A stretch of 64,000 nucleotides of DNA from contig NZ_CP089391.1 of NCBI RefSeq assembly GCF_027594865.1, forward strand, positions 1,332,501-1,396,500, read 5' to 3'. Shown here piece after piece: positions 8,652-17,840 of this stretch. The notes under the pieces were generated by a model that saw only the letters and a list, made by a program, of their open reading frames with translations, had not been told where the DNA came from and searched no databases. The translations under genes were made by a program, and so were the position numbers. Source of the DNA: Bradyrhizobium xenonodulans. GTDB taxonomy: Bacteria; Pseudomonadota; Alphaproteobacteria; Rhizobiales; Xanthobacteraceae. The stretch's first letter is position 1. Each line of letters begins with the position of its first letter.

Positions 8652-10502
8652 ATGGCCAGCCTGTCGGCCTCGAACCATGTCGCCCGTGTCTTGTCCGTCG
8701 CCAATGATGTGGCCGACGTCGATGCGGAGTCGCGGATCGCGACCTCCTGGCGGCGCTGCCTGATCAGCCACAAGCTCGATCCCGCCCGCCAGGGCCCGCC
8801 GCAGACGCTGACCGAGGCCGAGATCCGTCACGTCGCCGAGCCGCTGGAGCAGACGATCCGGCTCCTCACGCCCGAGCTCGACGATCTCGCCCGCGTGCTG
8901 CGTGATGCCGGCTATTGCGTCAATTTGGCTGACGCCAACGCGACCATGCTGTTCAGCCGGCTGCCGGGCGAAGCCGATAACGAGATCTTCCTGCGCTGGA
9001 AGGTCTACACCGGCTCGAATTTTTCGGAAGCGTTTGAAGGTACCAACGGACTCGGCACGTGCCTTGCGGAACGAAAGCCGATCCTGGTCCATCGCGATGA
9101 GCATTTTCGCGCGCAATGGGGCATCTTCTCCTGCGCGGTGACGCCTCTGTTTGACCAGGCCGGACGTCTCGCCGGCGCCGTCAACATCACGTCCTGCCGC
9201 GAGGACCTCGAACGGACCGCGCATCAGCTTGCGCTCGCTGTGGCAATGGAGGCGACGCGGCGGATGGAAGGCGCGATCTTCCGCGATCATTTCCGCGATG
9301 CCTGGATCGCGACCGTGCCGGGCGATGCCGGCCGCGGCCTGCTTGCCTATGATGACGATCGCCGCATCGTCGGCGCATGCCGCTCGGCGCGTGCGCTGCT
9401 GGGCCTCACCGACGGCCTGATCGCATCCGGCATCGATCTGTCGCGCTACATCAAGCTCGATCATCTGCGCCATGGGGACGACATTGTCGAGCTGCGCCGC
9501 GCCGATGGACGTCCGCTCGGCCAGAGCCACATTGCCCCGCCATTGCGCGCAAGATCCCCCTCGCACCGCCGTGATGCGTCCGTCGATCGCTTCGACGCGC
9601 TGCATCGGCTCGCCGGTAGCGATCCCGGCCTGGTCAAGAGCGTGAAACGGCTGAGGAGCATCGGCGATCACAATCTGCCGGTGCTGCTGCATGGCGAGAC
9701 CGGCGTCGGCAAGGACGTGTTCGCGCGCGCGATCCACGCTGCGAGCAGCCGCGCCCGCAACAACTATGTCGCGCTGAACTGCGCGGCGATGCCGGAGAGC
9801 CTGATCGACGCCGAGCTGTTCGGCTACGAGGCCGGCGCCTTCACCGGTGCGCGGCGCGAAGGCTCCAGGGGCCTGATCGTGCAGGCCGATGGCGGCACGC
9901 TGTTTTTGGACGAGATCGGCGACATGCCGATCGCGCTGCAGACGCGCCTCTTGCGCGTGCTGGAAAATCGTGAGGTCTGGCCGCTCGGTGCGCTCAAGCC
10001 GGTGCCGGTGGATATTCGATTGATCAGCGCCACCCATCGCGATCTCGGCCGCATGGCCGAGGAGGGCGCCTTTCGCGCCGACCTCTATTTCCGCCTGCGC
10101 GGCCTGGAGGTGCGGCTGCCGGCGCTCCGCGAGCGCGCCGATCGGGATGATGTCATCCGCCAGATCGCGCGCGAGGAAGCACCAAATTGCAGCCTGTCGG
10201 ATGAGGCCTGGGCGCTGCTCTCGGCGTATCCGTATCCGGGCAACATGCGCCAGCTCCGCCACGTGCTGCGGCTCGCCGGTTGCACGGCGGAGAACGCCGT
10301 CATCACCGATGCGGATCTCGATCTGCCGCCGTTCGGTAGGCGGGTGATGGAGCCTGATCTCGAAGCGGCAGAGCGTGCCACGATCGTGGAAGCGCTCCGC
10401 AAGCATGGCGGTCGCGTCACCGAAGCAGCCGGCGTGCTAAAACTCAGCCGCGCGACGCTGTATCGCAAGATCAAGCTGCTGAAGATCGAGACCGCGCAGT
10501 AG
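8652..10502 (+). CDS. Sigma-54-dependent Fis-family activator (AcoR-like)
   Basis: About 616 residues. An N-terminal GAF-like sensory region (about 60-210) is followed by the AAA+ sigma-54 interaction domain with Walker A GETGVGKD, GAFTGA and Walker B GTLFLDEIGDM, and a C-terminal Fis-type helix-turn-helix (GRVTEAAGVLKLSRATLYRK). The organisation matches AcoR-type activators, which sense a small molecule and activate transcription at -24/-12 promoters. GGGTGGAG precedes the ATG at 8652; a GTG at 8637 is the alternative. The adjacent carboxylase is the obvious candidate target, but I found no convincing -24/-12 element. Confidence 0.92.
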   Translation: MASLSASNHVARVLSVANDVADVDAESRIATSWRRCLISHKLDPARQGPPQTLTEAEIRHVAEPLEQTIRLLTPELDDLARVLRDAGYCVNLADANATMLFSRLPGEADNEIFLRWKVYTGSNFSEAFEGTNGLGTCLAERKPILVHRDEHFRAQWGIFSCAVTPLFDQAGRLAGAVNITSCREDLERTAHQLALAVAMEATRRMEGAIFRDHFRDAWIATVPGDAGRGLLAYDDDRRIVGACRSARALLGLTDGLIASGIDLSRYIKLDHLRHGDDIVELRRADGRPLGQSHIAPPLRARSPSHRRDASVDRFDALHRLAGSDPGLVKSVKRLRSIGDHNLPVLLHGETGVGKDVFARAIHAASSRARNNYVALNCAAMPESLIDAELFGYEAGAFTGARREGSRGLIVQADGGTLFLDEIGDMPIALQTRLLRVLENREVWPLGALKPVPVDIRLISATHRDLGRMAEEGAFRADLYFRLRGLEVRLPALRERADRDDVIRQIAREEAPNCSLSDEAWALLSAYPYPGNMRQLRHVLRLAGCTAENAVITDADLDLPPFGRRVMEPDLEAAERATIVEALRKHGGRVTEAAGVLKLSRATLYRKIKLLKIETAQ

Positions 10503-10528
10503 TGCCGAGCAGCGAGGCTTTTCGCCTT

Positions 10529-10542
10529 CCCCGCAAGCGGGG
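10529..10542. terminator. Small hairpin between convergent genes
   Basis: CCCCGC-AA-GCGGGG, a perfect 6-bp stem lying between the sigma-54 activator and the convergent flavin reductase gene. It resembles a short piece of the CCTCTCCC-type intergenic repeats found elsewhere in the window. It could serve as a bidirectional transcription end, but there is no T-run. Confidence 0.35.
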
Positions 10543-10572
10543 CGAGGGAACGCACTGGCGATGCCGCGGCCC

Positions 10573-11127
10573 CTACGAAAAATCGCTCCAGCTCAGATGT
10601 CGCGAATCGAGGTCGCCGACTGAAACGGTGCCGCGGATTTCCTGCGGTACGTGGAAGCTGCTGCGCAGATAGACCAGCGGCGAGGCCGCATCCGAATGTG
10701 ACACGCCACGCACCTCGCCGACGAAGATCGAATGCGTCTTGGTCTCGAACTCCTGTGCCAGCACGCAGTCGAACGCGGCGACCGCATCGGTCAGCACCGG
10801 TGCGCCCGTCTCGCCGCGCGTCCACTGTCCGAACGCAAAGCGGTCGTCGCCGTTGACGCCCTTCTGGCCGCTGAAGGTCAGCGCCAGCAGCGCGTGATCC
10901 TCGTGCAGGAAGTTGATCGCGAAGGCGCCTTCCTCGCGGATGCGCGTGTGCGCGCTGGCGTTGCGGTTGACGCAGACGATCAGCGAGGGCGGACTGTCCG
11001 ACAGCGAACAGGCCGACGTCACCGTCAGTCCGGTGCGCTTGCCGTGCTCGGCGCCGACCGTGACCAGCGCGACCGCGCCGGCGCATTGGCGCATCGCCTG
11101 CTTGAAGTCCTTGGCGTCGACCGTCAC
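10573..11127 (-). CDS. Flavin reductase domain protein (HpaC/DIM6-NTAB family)
   Basis: A 184-residue NAD(P)H:flavin reductase-like protein (AGAVALVTVGA, GLTVTSACSLSDSPPSLIVCVN, GAFAINFL). Such proteins supply reduced FMN or FAD to a partner monooxygenase. The partner is evident: a luciferase-like oxidoreductase gene ends 58 bp upstream on the same strand. The start is taken as the GTG at 11127, which has CGGAGAT upstream; a longer frame to 11175 lacks a good site. The C-terminal motif FHVPQEIRG is unremarkable. Confidence 0.85.
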   Translation of the reverse strand: MTVDAKDFKQAMRQCAGAVALVTVGAEHGKRTGLTVTSACSLSDSPPSLIVCVNRNASAHTRIREEGAFAINFLHEDHALLALTFSGQKGVNGDDRFAFGQWTRGETGAPVLTDAVAAFDCVLAQEFETKTHSIFVGEVRGVSHSDAASPLVYLRSSFHVPQEIRGTVSVGDLDSRHLSWSDFS

Positions 11128-11185
11128 GCGGAAATCTCCGAAAATCGATGCGGGTGCGGCACGATCGCGCCGCACCCGCTGACGG

Positions 11186-12283
11186 TCAAGCCGCCTTCTG
11201 CGCGGAGCCGAGATGCTTCAGGCGCGGCATCACCTCGTTCCTGAGCAGCGACAGCGAATGGTGCCAGGCTTCGGCCTTGTGCTTGTAGTCGAAGCCGAAC
11301 ACCAGCAGCACGCCGAAGCCGCCGACCTCGTCGTAGATCTTCTCGATCTTCTCGGCGACGGTCGCGGGCGAGCCGACGATCCAGTTCCGCTTGGCGCAAT
11401 ATTCGACGGTGACATCGCTGTCGGGCACGTCGGGCGCGTGCTTCAGATAGTCCTTGAAGCCGAAATGGCCGAGCAGCGGCAGGAAGTACTCGTGCATCAT
11501 CCGGCCCATCATGTCGCCGGTCGAGAGCTTCCACGCCTCCTCGTCGGTGTCGGCGACGAACACCTCGCGCACCAGCCGCCAGTCCGCGCGGTTCGGCTTG
11601 CGCCCGGTCTTGGCTGCGCCGATTTCCACGGAATCCCAATGGCTGCCGACATAGGCCGGATTGAGGTTGAGGCTCATCGGGATGAAGCCGCGCTCGCCGG
11701 CGAGCTTGAGCGTGTCCGAGTTCTTCGACAGCCCGGCAACGCCGATCGGCGGATGCGGCGCCTGCAGCGGCTTGATGTGCGGCTTGAGGAAGTCGAACAT
11801 CGTGTCCGGCTTGGTCACCGTCCAGAACTTGCCCTTGTAGGTGAAGGGTGCGGGGTCGGACCAGAGCTTCAGGATGATCTCCAGCGCCTCACGGGTCATG
11901 TCGCGGTTCTGCCCGCTCATGCCGTCGACGTTGAACATCGCCCAGTCGCTCGGCAGGCCACTGGCCGCAACGCCGAAATTGAGCCGGCCCTCGGAGAGAT
12001 GGTCGAGCATCGCGACGCGGTTGGCGAGCTCGGCCGGGTGGTGGTAGGGCAGCAGGAAGCCACCGGGGCCGATGCGCAAGCGCTTGGTCTGCATCAAGGC
12101 CTGCGCGATCAGAAGGTCCGGCGTGGGATTGGGTTCCCAGGGCGCGGTGTGGTGCTCGCCGACCCAGGCCTCCTGATAGCCGAGCTCGTCGAGCCAGCGC
12201 ATGACTTGCAGGTCCCAGTCGTGTCCTTCCTTCAGGCCGCACTCCGGCGGATGCGAAGGCATCGTGAAATAGCCGATCTCCAT
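11186..12283 (-). CDS. LLM-class flavin-dependent oxidoreductase (luciferase-like monooxygenase)
   Basis: A 365-residue bacterial-luciferase-fold enzyme. The N-terminus EIGYFTMPSHPPE, the WVGEHH segment, and GVAASGLPSDW are characteristic of group C flavin monooxygenases resembling limonene 1,2-monooxygenase and diketocamphane monooxygenases. It would use reduced flavin and O2, with the downstream flavin reductase as electron supplier. GAGGAAA lies just before the ATG at 12283; another in-frame ATG is at 12295. The substrate is unknown; terpenoid or other hydrophobic carbonyl compounds are possible by family resemblance. Confidence 0.85.
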   Translation of the reverse strand: MEIGYFTMPSHPPECGLKEGHDWDLQVMRWLDELGYQEAWVGEHHTAPWEPNPTPDLLIAQALMQTKRLRIGPGGFLLPYHHPAELANRVAMLDHLSEGRLNFGVAASGLPSDWAMFNVDGMSGQNRDMTREALEIILKLWSDPAPFTYKGKFWTVTKPDTMFDFLKPHIKPLQAPHPPIGVAGLSKNSDTLKLAGERGFIPMSLNLNPAYVGSHWDSVEIGAAKTGRKPNRADWRLVREVFVADTDEEAWKLSTGDMMGRMMHEYFLPLLGHFGFKDYLKHAPDVPDSDVTVEYCAKRNWIVGSPATVAEKIEKIYDEVGGFGVLLVFGFDYKHKAEAWHHSLSLLRNEVMPRLKHLGSAQKAA

Positions 12284-12499
12284 GGGTTTCCTCATCTGAT
12301 GTTGACGCGTCTTGTCGCGCGTTCCGGGACTTGAACAGGACAGCTTCAGCAAGCGGTGTGCCAGCGTCGTAGCGCCTCAGACCTGCGAGAAAAGGCTGGT
12401 TTGCGGCGGCAATTGCCGATATCCCGGGGCAGATTTGCGCAGCGCCGTCTCATTGTCGCGAGACGGTGTCTTGGCGGTGAGACGAGGATACCCGTTGCG

Positions 12500-13414
12500 A
12501 TGACCGAACCCGCTTTTGTCGCCGTGGACTGGGGCACCAGCAGCTTCCGGCTGTGGCTGCTCGACCGTGCGGGCCAGGTGCTGACCGAGCGCCGCAGCGA
12601 CGAGGGCATGATGGCGGCGGCCAAGGCCGGTTTCCCCGCCGTGCTGCAATCGCATCTCGCGGCCGTGGAGGCACCGGATCATCTGCCGGTCCTCGTCTGC
12701 GGCATGGCCGGCGCCAAGACCGGCTGGGTCGAAGCCGGCTATGTCGATACGCCGGCGCCGCTCTCTGCCGTCCTGAAGCAGGCCGCGCGCGTGCCGGGCG
12801 AGGCGCGCGACATCCGCATCCTGCCGGGTATCGCGCAGCGCGATACCCGGGCGCCGGACGTGATGCGCGGCGAGGAGACCCAGCTGCTTGGCGCGCTTGG
12901 GCTCGATGCCGCCGGCGAAGCGCTGGTCTGCATGCCCGGCACCCATTCGAAATGGGTGCGGGCGACGGACGGCATTGTCGCGCATTTCTCCACCTTCATG
13001 ACCGGCGAGCTCTTCAGCGTGGTCTCGCGCGAGACGATCTTGTCGCTCGCGGTCGCCGGCGCGAATGACGCCGAAGACGTCGCGAGCTTCAAGGCTGCGG
13101 TGAAGACCGCGTATGACGCACCGGCCTTCGCCGCCAATCTCCTGTTCGGCGCGCGGTCGCGGCAGCTCCTGTTCGGCAGCACGCCGGCTGCGGCGCGCGA
13201 GACTCTGTCCGGCACGTTGATCGGCGTCGAGCTGGCTGCGGGGCTCTCCGGAATTGTGCCGAAAGCCGGCATCACGCTGATTGCATCGGGGCGGCTCGCG
13301 ACGCTGTACCGCCTGGCCTTCGACGCGCTGTCGGTGACCGTGCAGCCGATCGATGCAGACGAAGCCGTCCGCCGCGGCCTGTCGATGGCCGCAGCCGCCA
13401 TCTGGACGAAGTAG
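12500..13414 (+). CDS. dgoK: 2-dehydro-3-deoxygalactonokinase
   Basis: A 304-residue sugar-acid kinase. The N-terminal phosphate loop VDWGTSSFRLWLL, the VCGMAGAKTGWVEAGY segment, and PGTHSKWV are typical of DgoK. It phosphorylates 2-dehydro-3-deoxygalactonate to the 6-phosphate in the De Ley-Doudoroff galactose pathway. The aldolase for the next step starts 13 bp downstream. The reading frame is open from 12356, but GAGGA upstream of 12500 and the protein family fit the ATG at 12500. Divergent from the luciferase-like gene. Confidence 0.93.
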   Translation: MTEPAFVAVDWGTSSFRLWLLDRAGQVLTERRSDEGMMAAAKAGFPAVLQSHLAAVEAPDHLPVLVCGMAGAKTGWVEAGYVDTPAPLSAVLKQAARVPGEARDIRILPGIAQRDTRAPDVMRGEETQLLGALGLDAAGEALVCMPGTHSKWVRATDGIVAHFSTFMTGELFSVVSRETILSLAVAGANDAEDVASFKAAVKTAYDAPAFAANLLFGARSRQLLFGSTPAAARETLSGTLIGVELAAGLSGIVPKAGITLIASGRLATLYRLAFDALSVTVQPIDADEAVRRGLSMAAAAIWTK

Positions 13415-13427
13415 AAGGATGTTTGAG

Positions 13428-14060
13428 ATGAGCGTTCCCTTTCCGCCGATGCAGCGTCCGCTGGTCGCCATCCTGCGCGGCGTCAAGCCGGAGGAGACCG
13501 AGGCCATCGTCGGCGTCCTGATCGAGGCCGGAATGACCGCGATCGAGATTCCCCTGAACTCGCCCGATCCGTTCCGCTCGATCGGCACTGCCGTGAAGCT
13601 CGCGCCCGCCGGTGTTCTGATCGGCGCCGGCACGGTGCTGGCCACCGCAGATGTCGATCGTCTCAATGATGTGGGCGGCAAGCTGATGGTCTCACCGAAT
13701 GTGGACGCGCAGGTGCTCACGCGTGCACATCAGTACGCCATGGTGACGCTGCCGGGCGTGTTCTCGCCGACCGAGGCGCTGCTCGCCGCGCGCTCGGGCG
13801 CATCGGGCCTGAAATTCTTCCCGGCGAGCGTGTTAGGTGCCGCGGGCATTGCCGCGATCCGCGCCGTGCTGCCGGCCGGCGTAATGATCGCCGCGGTCGG
13901 CGGCGTCTCCGACCAGAATTTCGCGGAGTACATCAAGGGCGGCGTCACCGCGTTCGGGCTCGGCTCCAGCCTCTACAAGCCCGGCATGACGGCCGCCGAT
14001 GTCGCCGTTCGTGCGAAGGCGACGATCGCGGCTTACGATCGGGCGATTGCGAAAGACTGA
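13428..14060 (+). CDS. dgoA: 2-dehydro-3-deoxy-6-phosphogalactonate aldolase
   Basis: A 210-residue class I KDPG/KDPGal aldolase. The Schiff-base lysine is Lys129 in GLKFFPAS, with Glu40 in AIEIPLNSP and Arg17 in LRGVKPEE completing the site. It cleaves KDPGal to pyruvate and glyceraldehyde 3-phosphate. The ATG at 13428 is chosen because GAAGGA lies 8 nt upstream; the ATG at 13419 abuts that site. Co-transcribed with dgoK. Regulators or dehydratase genes of the pathway are not in the window. Confidence 0.93.
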   Translation: MSVPFPPMQRPLVAILRGVKPEETEAIVGVLIEAGMTAIEIPLNSPDPFRSIGTAVKLAPAGVLIGAGTVLATADVDRLNDVGGKLMVSPNVDAQVLTRAHQYAMVTLPGVFSPTEALLAARSGASGLKFFPASVLGAAGIAAIRAVLPAGVMIAAVGGVSDQNFAEYIKGGVTAFGLGSSLYKPGMTAADVAVRAKATIAAYDRAIAKD

Positions 14061-14140
14061 GCCGGCAATAAACAAGCCGTGATGGCGTCACGGTCGCGCG
14101 TTATCCTATCTTGCTCTACTAGCGAGATCAGGAGACCGAC

Positions 14141-15877
14141 ATGGCGATCAACAACGTGGCCGATCTGTTCGTGGCAACGCTCGAACAGGCCGGCGTCAAG
14201 CGCATCTACGGCATCGTCGGCGACAGCCTGAACGCGATCACCGAGGCGCTGCGCCGTCGCGGCACCATCGAATGGATCCATGTCCGGCACGAGGAAGTGG
14301 CGGCGTTCGCCGCTGCCGGCGAAGCCGAGATGACGGGTAGCCTTGCGGTCTGCGCGGGTTCCTGCGGTCCGGGCAATCTGCACCTGATCAACGGCCTGTT
14401 CGACGCGCATCGCAGCCGCGTTCCCGTGCTGGCGATCGCGGCGCAGATCCCGTCGGCCGAAATCGGCGGCGGCTATTTCCAGGAAACCCATCCACAAAAC
14501 CTGTTTCGCGAGTGCAGCCATTATTGCGAGCTGGTCTCCGACCCGAGCCAGCTTCCGTTCGTGCTGGAGAACGCGATCCGCGCGGCCGTGGGCCTGCGCG
14601 GCGTTGCGGTCGTTGCCATGCCCGGCGATGTCGCCTTCCGCAGCCCGCCGAAGCGCGCGCTGTCGACCACGCGCGGGCTCGCGCTGTCGGCGCCGAAAGT
14701 AGTCCCGCAGGCCGATGAGCTGGAGGCGCTCGCGGATCTCCTCAACGGCGCCGAACGCATCACGCTGTTCTGTGGCCGCGGCTGCGCAGGTGCGCATGCG
14801 CCGCTGATGCAGCTCGCAGAAAGCCTCAAGAGCCCGATCGTGCATGCGCTGGGCGGCAAGGAGCATGTCGAGTACGACAACCCCTATGACGTCGGCATGA
14901 CCGGCTTCATCGGCTTTTCCTCGGGCTACGCCGCCATGCACGCCTGCGACGCGCTGGTGATGCTTGGTACCGATTTTCCCTACAAGCAGTTCTTCCCGAC
15001 TGATGCGAAGGTTGCCCAGATCGACATCCGCCCGGAAAATCTGGGGCGGCGGTGCAGGATCGATCTCGGCCTCGTCGGCGACGTCAAGCTCACCATCGAG
15101 GCGCTGCTGCCGTTGCTGAAGACCAAGACGCAGCGCAAGCATCTCGACGATGCCATCGCGCATTACAGGAAGGCGCGCGAAGGGCTCGACTCGCTCGCCA
15201 AGGGCACGCCCGGCAGCAAACCGATCCATCCGCAATATCTGGCAAAAGTCATCAGCGATCACGCCTCCGACGACGCCGTGTTCACCGCCGATGTCGGCAC
15301 GCCCACGGTGTGGGCCGCGCGCTATCTCGACATGAACGGCCGCCGCCGGCTGATCGGCTCCTTCGTGCACGGCTCGATGGCCAACGCGATGCCGCAGGCG
15401 ATCGGTGCGCAGGCTGCGCAGCCCGGGCGCCAGGTGATCTCGCTCTCGGGCGACGGCGGCTTCACCATGCTGATGGGCGACCTCATCACGCTGACGCAGA
15501 TGAAGCTGCCGGTGAAGGTGGTCGTCTTCAACAATGGCGTGCTCGGCTTCGTTGCGCTGGAGATGAAGGCGGCGGGCTTCGTCGACACCAATGTCGATCT
15601 GGAAAACCCCGATTTCGCGGCGATGGCGCGCGTGATGGGCATCTTCGCCAAACGCGTCGAGGATCCCGGCGAGCTCCCCGGCGCCATGGAGGAGATGCTG
15701 GCGCATAACGGACCGGCGCTGCTCGACGTCGTCACCGCCAAACAGGAGCTGTCGATGCCGCCGACCATTACGCCCGAGCAGATCAAGGGCTTCAGCCTCT
15801 GGGTCCTGCGTGCCGTGATGAACGGCCGGGGCGACGAGGTGCTCGATCTCGCCAAGACGAACCTGCTGCCGCGTTAA
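14141..15877 (+). CDS. poxB: Pyruvate dehydrogenase (quinone) / thiamine-diphosphate oxidase family
   Basis: A 578-residue ThDP enzyme with the PoxB arrangement: N-terminal PYR domain ([14 protein letters not shown], catalytic Glu at HVRHEE), central FAD domain, and C-terminal PP domain with [11 protein letters not shown] through VVFNN. It converts pyruvate to acetate and CO2 with electrons passed to quinone. The length and the [19 protein letters not shown] segment fit PoxB better than acetolactate synthase. Its TAA overlaps the stop of the convergent gene by 4 bp. Confidence 0.9.
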   Translation: MAINNVADLFVATLEQAGVKRIYGIVGDSLNAITEALRRRGTIEWIHVRHEEVAAFAAAGEAEMTGSLAVCAGSCGPGNLHLINGLFDAHRSRVPVLAIAAQIPSAEIGGGYFQETHPQNLFRECSHYCELVSDPSQLPFVLENAIRAAVGLRGVAVVAMPGDVAFRSPPKRALSTTRGLALSAPKVVPQADELEALADLLNGAERITLFCGRGCAGAHAPLMQLAESLKSPIVHALGGKEHVEYDNPYDVGMTGFIGFSSGYAAMHACDALVMLGTDFPYKQFFPTDAKVAQIDIRPENLGRRCRIDLGLVGDVKLTIEALLPLLKTKTQRKHLDDAIAHYRKAREGLDSLAKGTPGSKPIHPQYLAKVISDHASDDAVFTADVGTPTVWAARYLDMNGRRRLIGSFVHGSMANAMPQAIGAQAAQPGRQVISLSGDGGFTMLMGDLITLTQMKLPVKVVVFNNGVLGFVALEMKAAGFVDTNVDLENPDFAAMARVMGIFAKRVEDPGELPGAMEEMLAHNGPALLDVVTAKQELSMPPTITPEQIKGFSLWVLRAVMNGRGDEVLDLAKTNLLPR

Positions 15878-16239
15878 CCCCGCTTCACCGACGGCACAGG
15901 CAGCCGTTCGTGGCGGCGCTGGAAGCGTTGCCAGTGCAGCACGATGCCGATCAGCAGGGCCGGGACGAAGCCGAGCGCGATCAGGAAATGCGGCAGCTGC
16001 GCCGGCGAGATGAAGGCGATGGCGATGTCGGAGATCAGCCAGAGCGCCGCGAACATCACCACGAAATCCAGGCGCGGGCAGCGCAGATAATAGAACACGG
16101 CGGTGATGACGATGGCGGGCCCGATCGCAATGCCGATCATCACCGCCGTCAGCTCCTTCGGCGTCAACGCGTCGAGCACCATCGATGCCAGCAGCCAGAG
16201 CGCGGCGAACATGGCGACGATGTCGAGCGGATGCCGCAA
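15874..16239 (-). CDS. Small four-helix membrane protein made of a tandem duplication
   Basis: 121 residues, almost all membrane-spanning. Two halves align without gaps: [13 protein letters not shown]...YLRCPR and [13 protein letters not shown]...HWQRFQR, each with two hydrophobic helices. The shared core MFAALWL shows an internal duplication. The start is the TTG at 16239, preceded by GAGAGG; the family is unknown to me. A C-terminal basic tail follows ([14 protein letters not shown]). Convergent with poxB; both stops share the TTAA at 15874-15877. Confidence 0.65.
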   Translation of the reverse strand: MRHPLDIVAMFAALWLLASMVLDALTPKELTAVMIGIAIGPAIVITAVFYYLRCPRLDFVVMFAALWLISDIAIAFISPAQLPHFLIALGFVPALLIGIVLHWQRFQRRHERLPVPSVKRG

Positions 16240-16306
16240 CAGAGTACCTCTCGCAGGGAACGTGCTATCGTTGTGCCCGGCCCCCTGGCCGTCAAGTAAA
16301 ATACGC

Positions 16307-17215
16307 CTATTCCTCGTCACTTCCAGGCGTCGGCCGCAGCATGAAATGGCCGAAGGCGGTGGCGATCGGCTTGTTCGCATTGTCCTGCCAGGCGCGTGCC
16401 TCGAAGGCGACGATGCGCCGGCCCTGCTTCACGATCGAGACGTTGGCGAAGGTGTCGAGCGCGCGGCCGGAGCGCAGATAATTGACGGTCAGTCCGATCG
16501 GCTTCGGCAACGCGGCGATGCCGAGCTCGCGCCTGACGCCGATGATCGCGGTGGTCTCGAGGAAGGCGCCGGTCATGCCGCCATGGATCGCGGGCAGGAT
16601 CGGATTGCCGATGATCTTTGGCGAGAACGGCATCGTCAGCGTGCCGTCGTCGTTGATGCGGATGCCGAGGCAGCGCGCGAACGGGCTGTTCGCGAACGGG
16701 CCGTCCGGATCGTCAGGCGCCTCCAGCGTCGGGATGCTGCGCGAATCCATCCTGCGGTCGGCGAGCATGTTGGTGCGGTTGGCGCCGATCATGAAACAGG
16801 CGGTCGCGGTCGCGACCGGATCGTCCTCGGAGTCCTGATAGGCGGTCGAGCGCACGAACGCGATCGATCGCGTGGTGCGATAGCACACCGAATGCGCCTT
16901 GATGTCGAGGCCCGGCGTTGCCGGCTTCTGATAGTCGATCCGCAGATCGAGGGTTGCGATCGCGCGCGTGCCGTCGAGCGCGAGTTGCACCGCCATGCCG
17001 CAGCTCTCGTCCAGCATCGCGGTGACGACGCCGCCATGCAGCACGCCGGTCTCGGTGTCACCGACGAAGACGGGCCGGTAGGGCAGGCTGGACCAGGCCT
17101 CGCAGGGCGCAAAGCGGTCGAGCTGGAGCCCGCTGATATGGCCGTAATCGGAGCGACGGTCCTTGATCGCCTCGGCGAGTTCCTCGAACGGGAGCGTGGT
17201 CGGAGAGTTGGACAT
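16307..17215 (-). CDS. PaaI-type acyl-CoA thioesterase with two hotdog domains
   Basis: A 302-residue protein with two hotdog folds. The first (about 30-150) carries GVLHGGVVTAMLDESCGMAV and the second (about 170-295) carries AIHGGMTGAFLETTAI; both match the HGG-x-xx-(D/E) thioesterase signature with acidic residues Asp and Glu. Such proteins hydrolyse acyl-CoA esters in the cytosol. The exact chain preference is not readable. It lies upstream of the four-helix protein gene, with 67 bp between. Confidence 0.88.
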   Translation of the reverse strand: MSNSPTTLPFEELAEAIKDRRSDYGHISGLQLDRFAPCEAWSSLPYRPVFVGDTETGVLHGGVVTAMLDESCGMAVQLALDGTRAIATLDLRIDYQKPATPGLDIKAHSVCYRTTRSIAFVRSTAYQDSEDDPVATATACFMIGANRTNMLADRRMDSRSIPTLEAPDDPDGPFANSPFARCLGIRINDDGTLTMPFSPKIIGNPILPAIHGGMTGAFLETTAIIGVRRELGIAALPKPIGLTVNYLRSGRALDTFANVSIVKQGRRIVAFEARAWQDNANKPIATAFGHFMLRPTPGSDEE

Positions 17216-17341
17216 GGCAACGTTCTAGACCAGTGTCGGGCGTCGCGCAAAACCTCGAATACGGCCTGTTTGGCCTCGACAGGGCCGGCCGAAGCAACGA
17301 TGGTGTGCGCTTCGTCCGTCGACTAGCCGTAAGGAGTGCCC

Positions 17342-17662
17342 ATGGCCGACCCCGAAACGCCCGCCACCAATCAGGGGCCCGTCACCATTTCGAGCTCGAG
17401 CTCGGAGCGGGCGCCGATCATCTATTTCGACGGCGCATCCTGCTTCGGCCATCACAACGGTGCGATCCAGATCGAGCTCGCCGCCAACCTGTTGATGCCG
17501 GTCGGCGCCGCCGTCAGGGTCGACGTGGTCCAGACCGCGCATTTACGTTGCAGCGTAGCCGCGGCGCTGGCGCTGCGCGAAGCGCTCGACAAGGCGCTGG
17601 CGATGTACAAGCAGGGCCAGCAGCAGCCGGCGACGGAGGAGATTCCGGCGGTGAAGAATTGA
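17342..17662 (+). CDS. Hypothetical protein, 106 residues
   Basis: A soluble protein with a Ser-rich N-terminus, a central segment IIYFDGASCFGHHNGAIQIE and a helical C-terminus. AAGGAG lies 5 nt before the ATG at 17342, so translation is likely. I do not recognise the family; the compact beta-rich core may be a small ligand- or protein-binding domain. Divergent from the thioesterase gene. Confidence 0.65.
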   Translation: MADPETPATNQGPVTISSSSSERAPIIYFDGASCFGHHNGAIQIELAANLLMPVGAAVRVDVVQTAHLRCSVAAALALREALDKALAMYKQGQQQPATEEIPAVKN

Positions 17663-17762
17663 GGCCGGGGGTGCGATCGCGTCGGCCTTCATGGTTCGAG
17701 ACGCGCCGCGAGGCGGCGCTCCTCACCATGAGGGTCTAAGGTCTCGCCGCGAAACAAGATCT

Positions 17763-17802
17763 CATCCTGAGGGCCCGCCAACGGCGGGCGCCTCGAAGGA
17801 TG
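17763..17802. repeat. Palindromic intergenic repeat (CATCCTGAGG family), copy 1
   Basis: Imperfect inverted repeat running from CATCCTGAGG to CCTCGAAGGATG with an inner GCCCGCC/GGCGGGC stem. A second, longer element of the same family is at 42589-42698. It sits between the small hypothetical gene and the convergent amidase gene. Confidence 0.7.
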
Positions 17803-17840
17803 GCCGCAAGCGCGGGCCCCTCCAAACGAATATTTCCGAC

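Noticed and set aside
17763..17802. CRISPR or tRNA-like structure in the palindromic intergenic DNA
   Set aside because: The elements are isolated inverted repeats without regular spacers, and do not fold as tRNA. They fit dispersed palindromic repeats.
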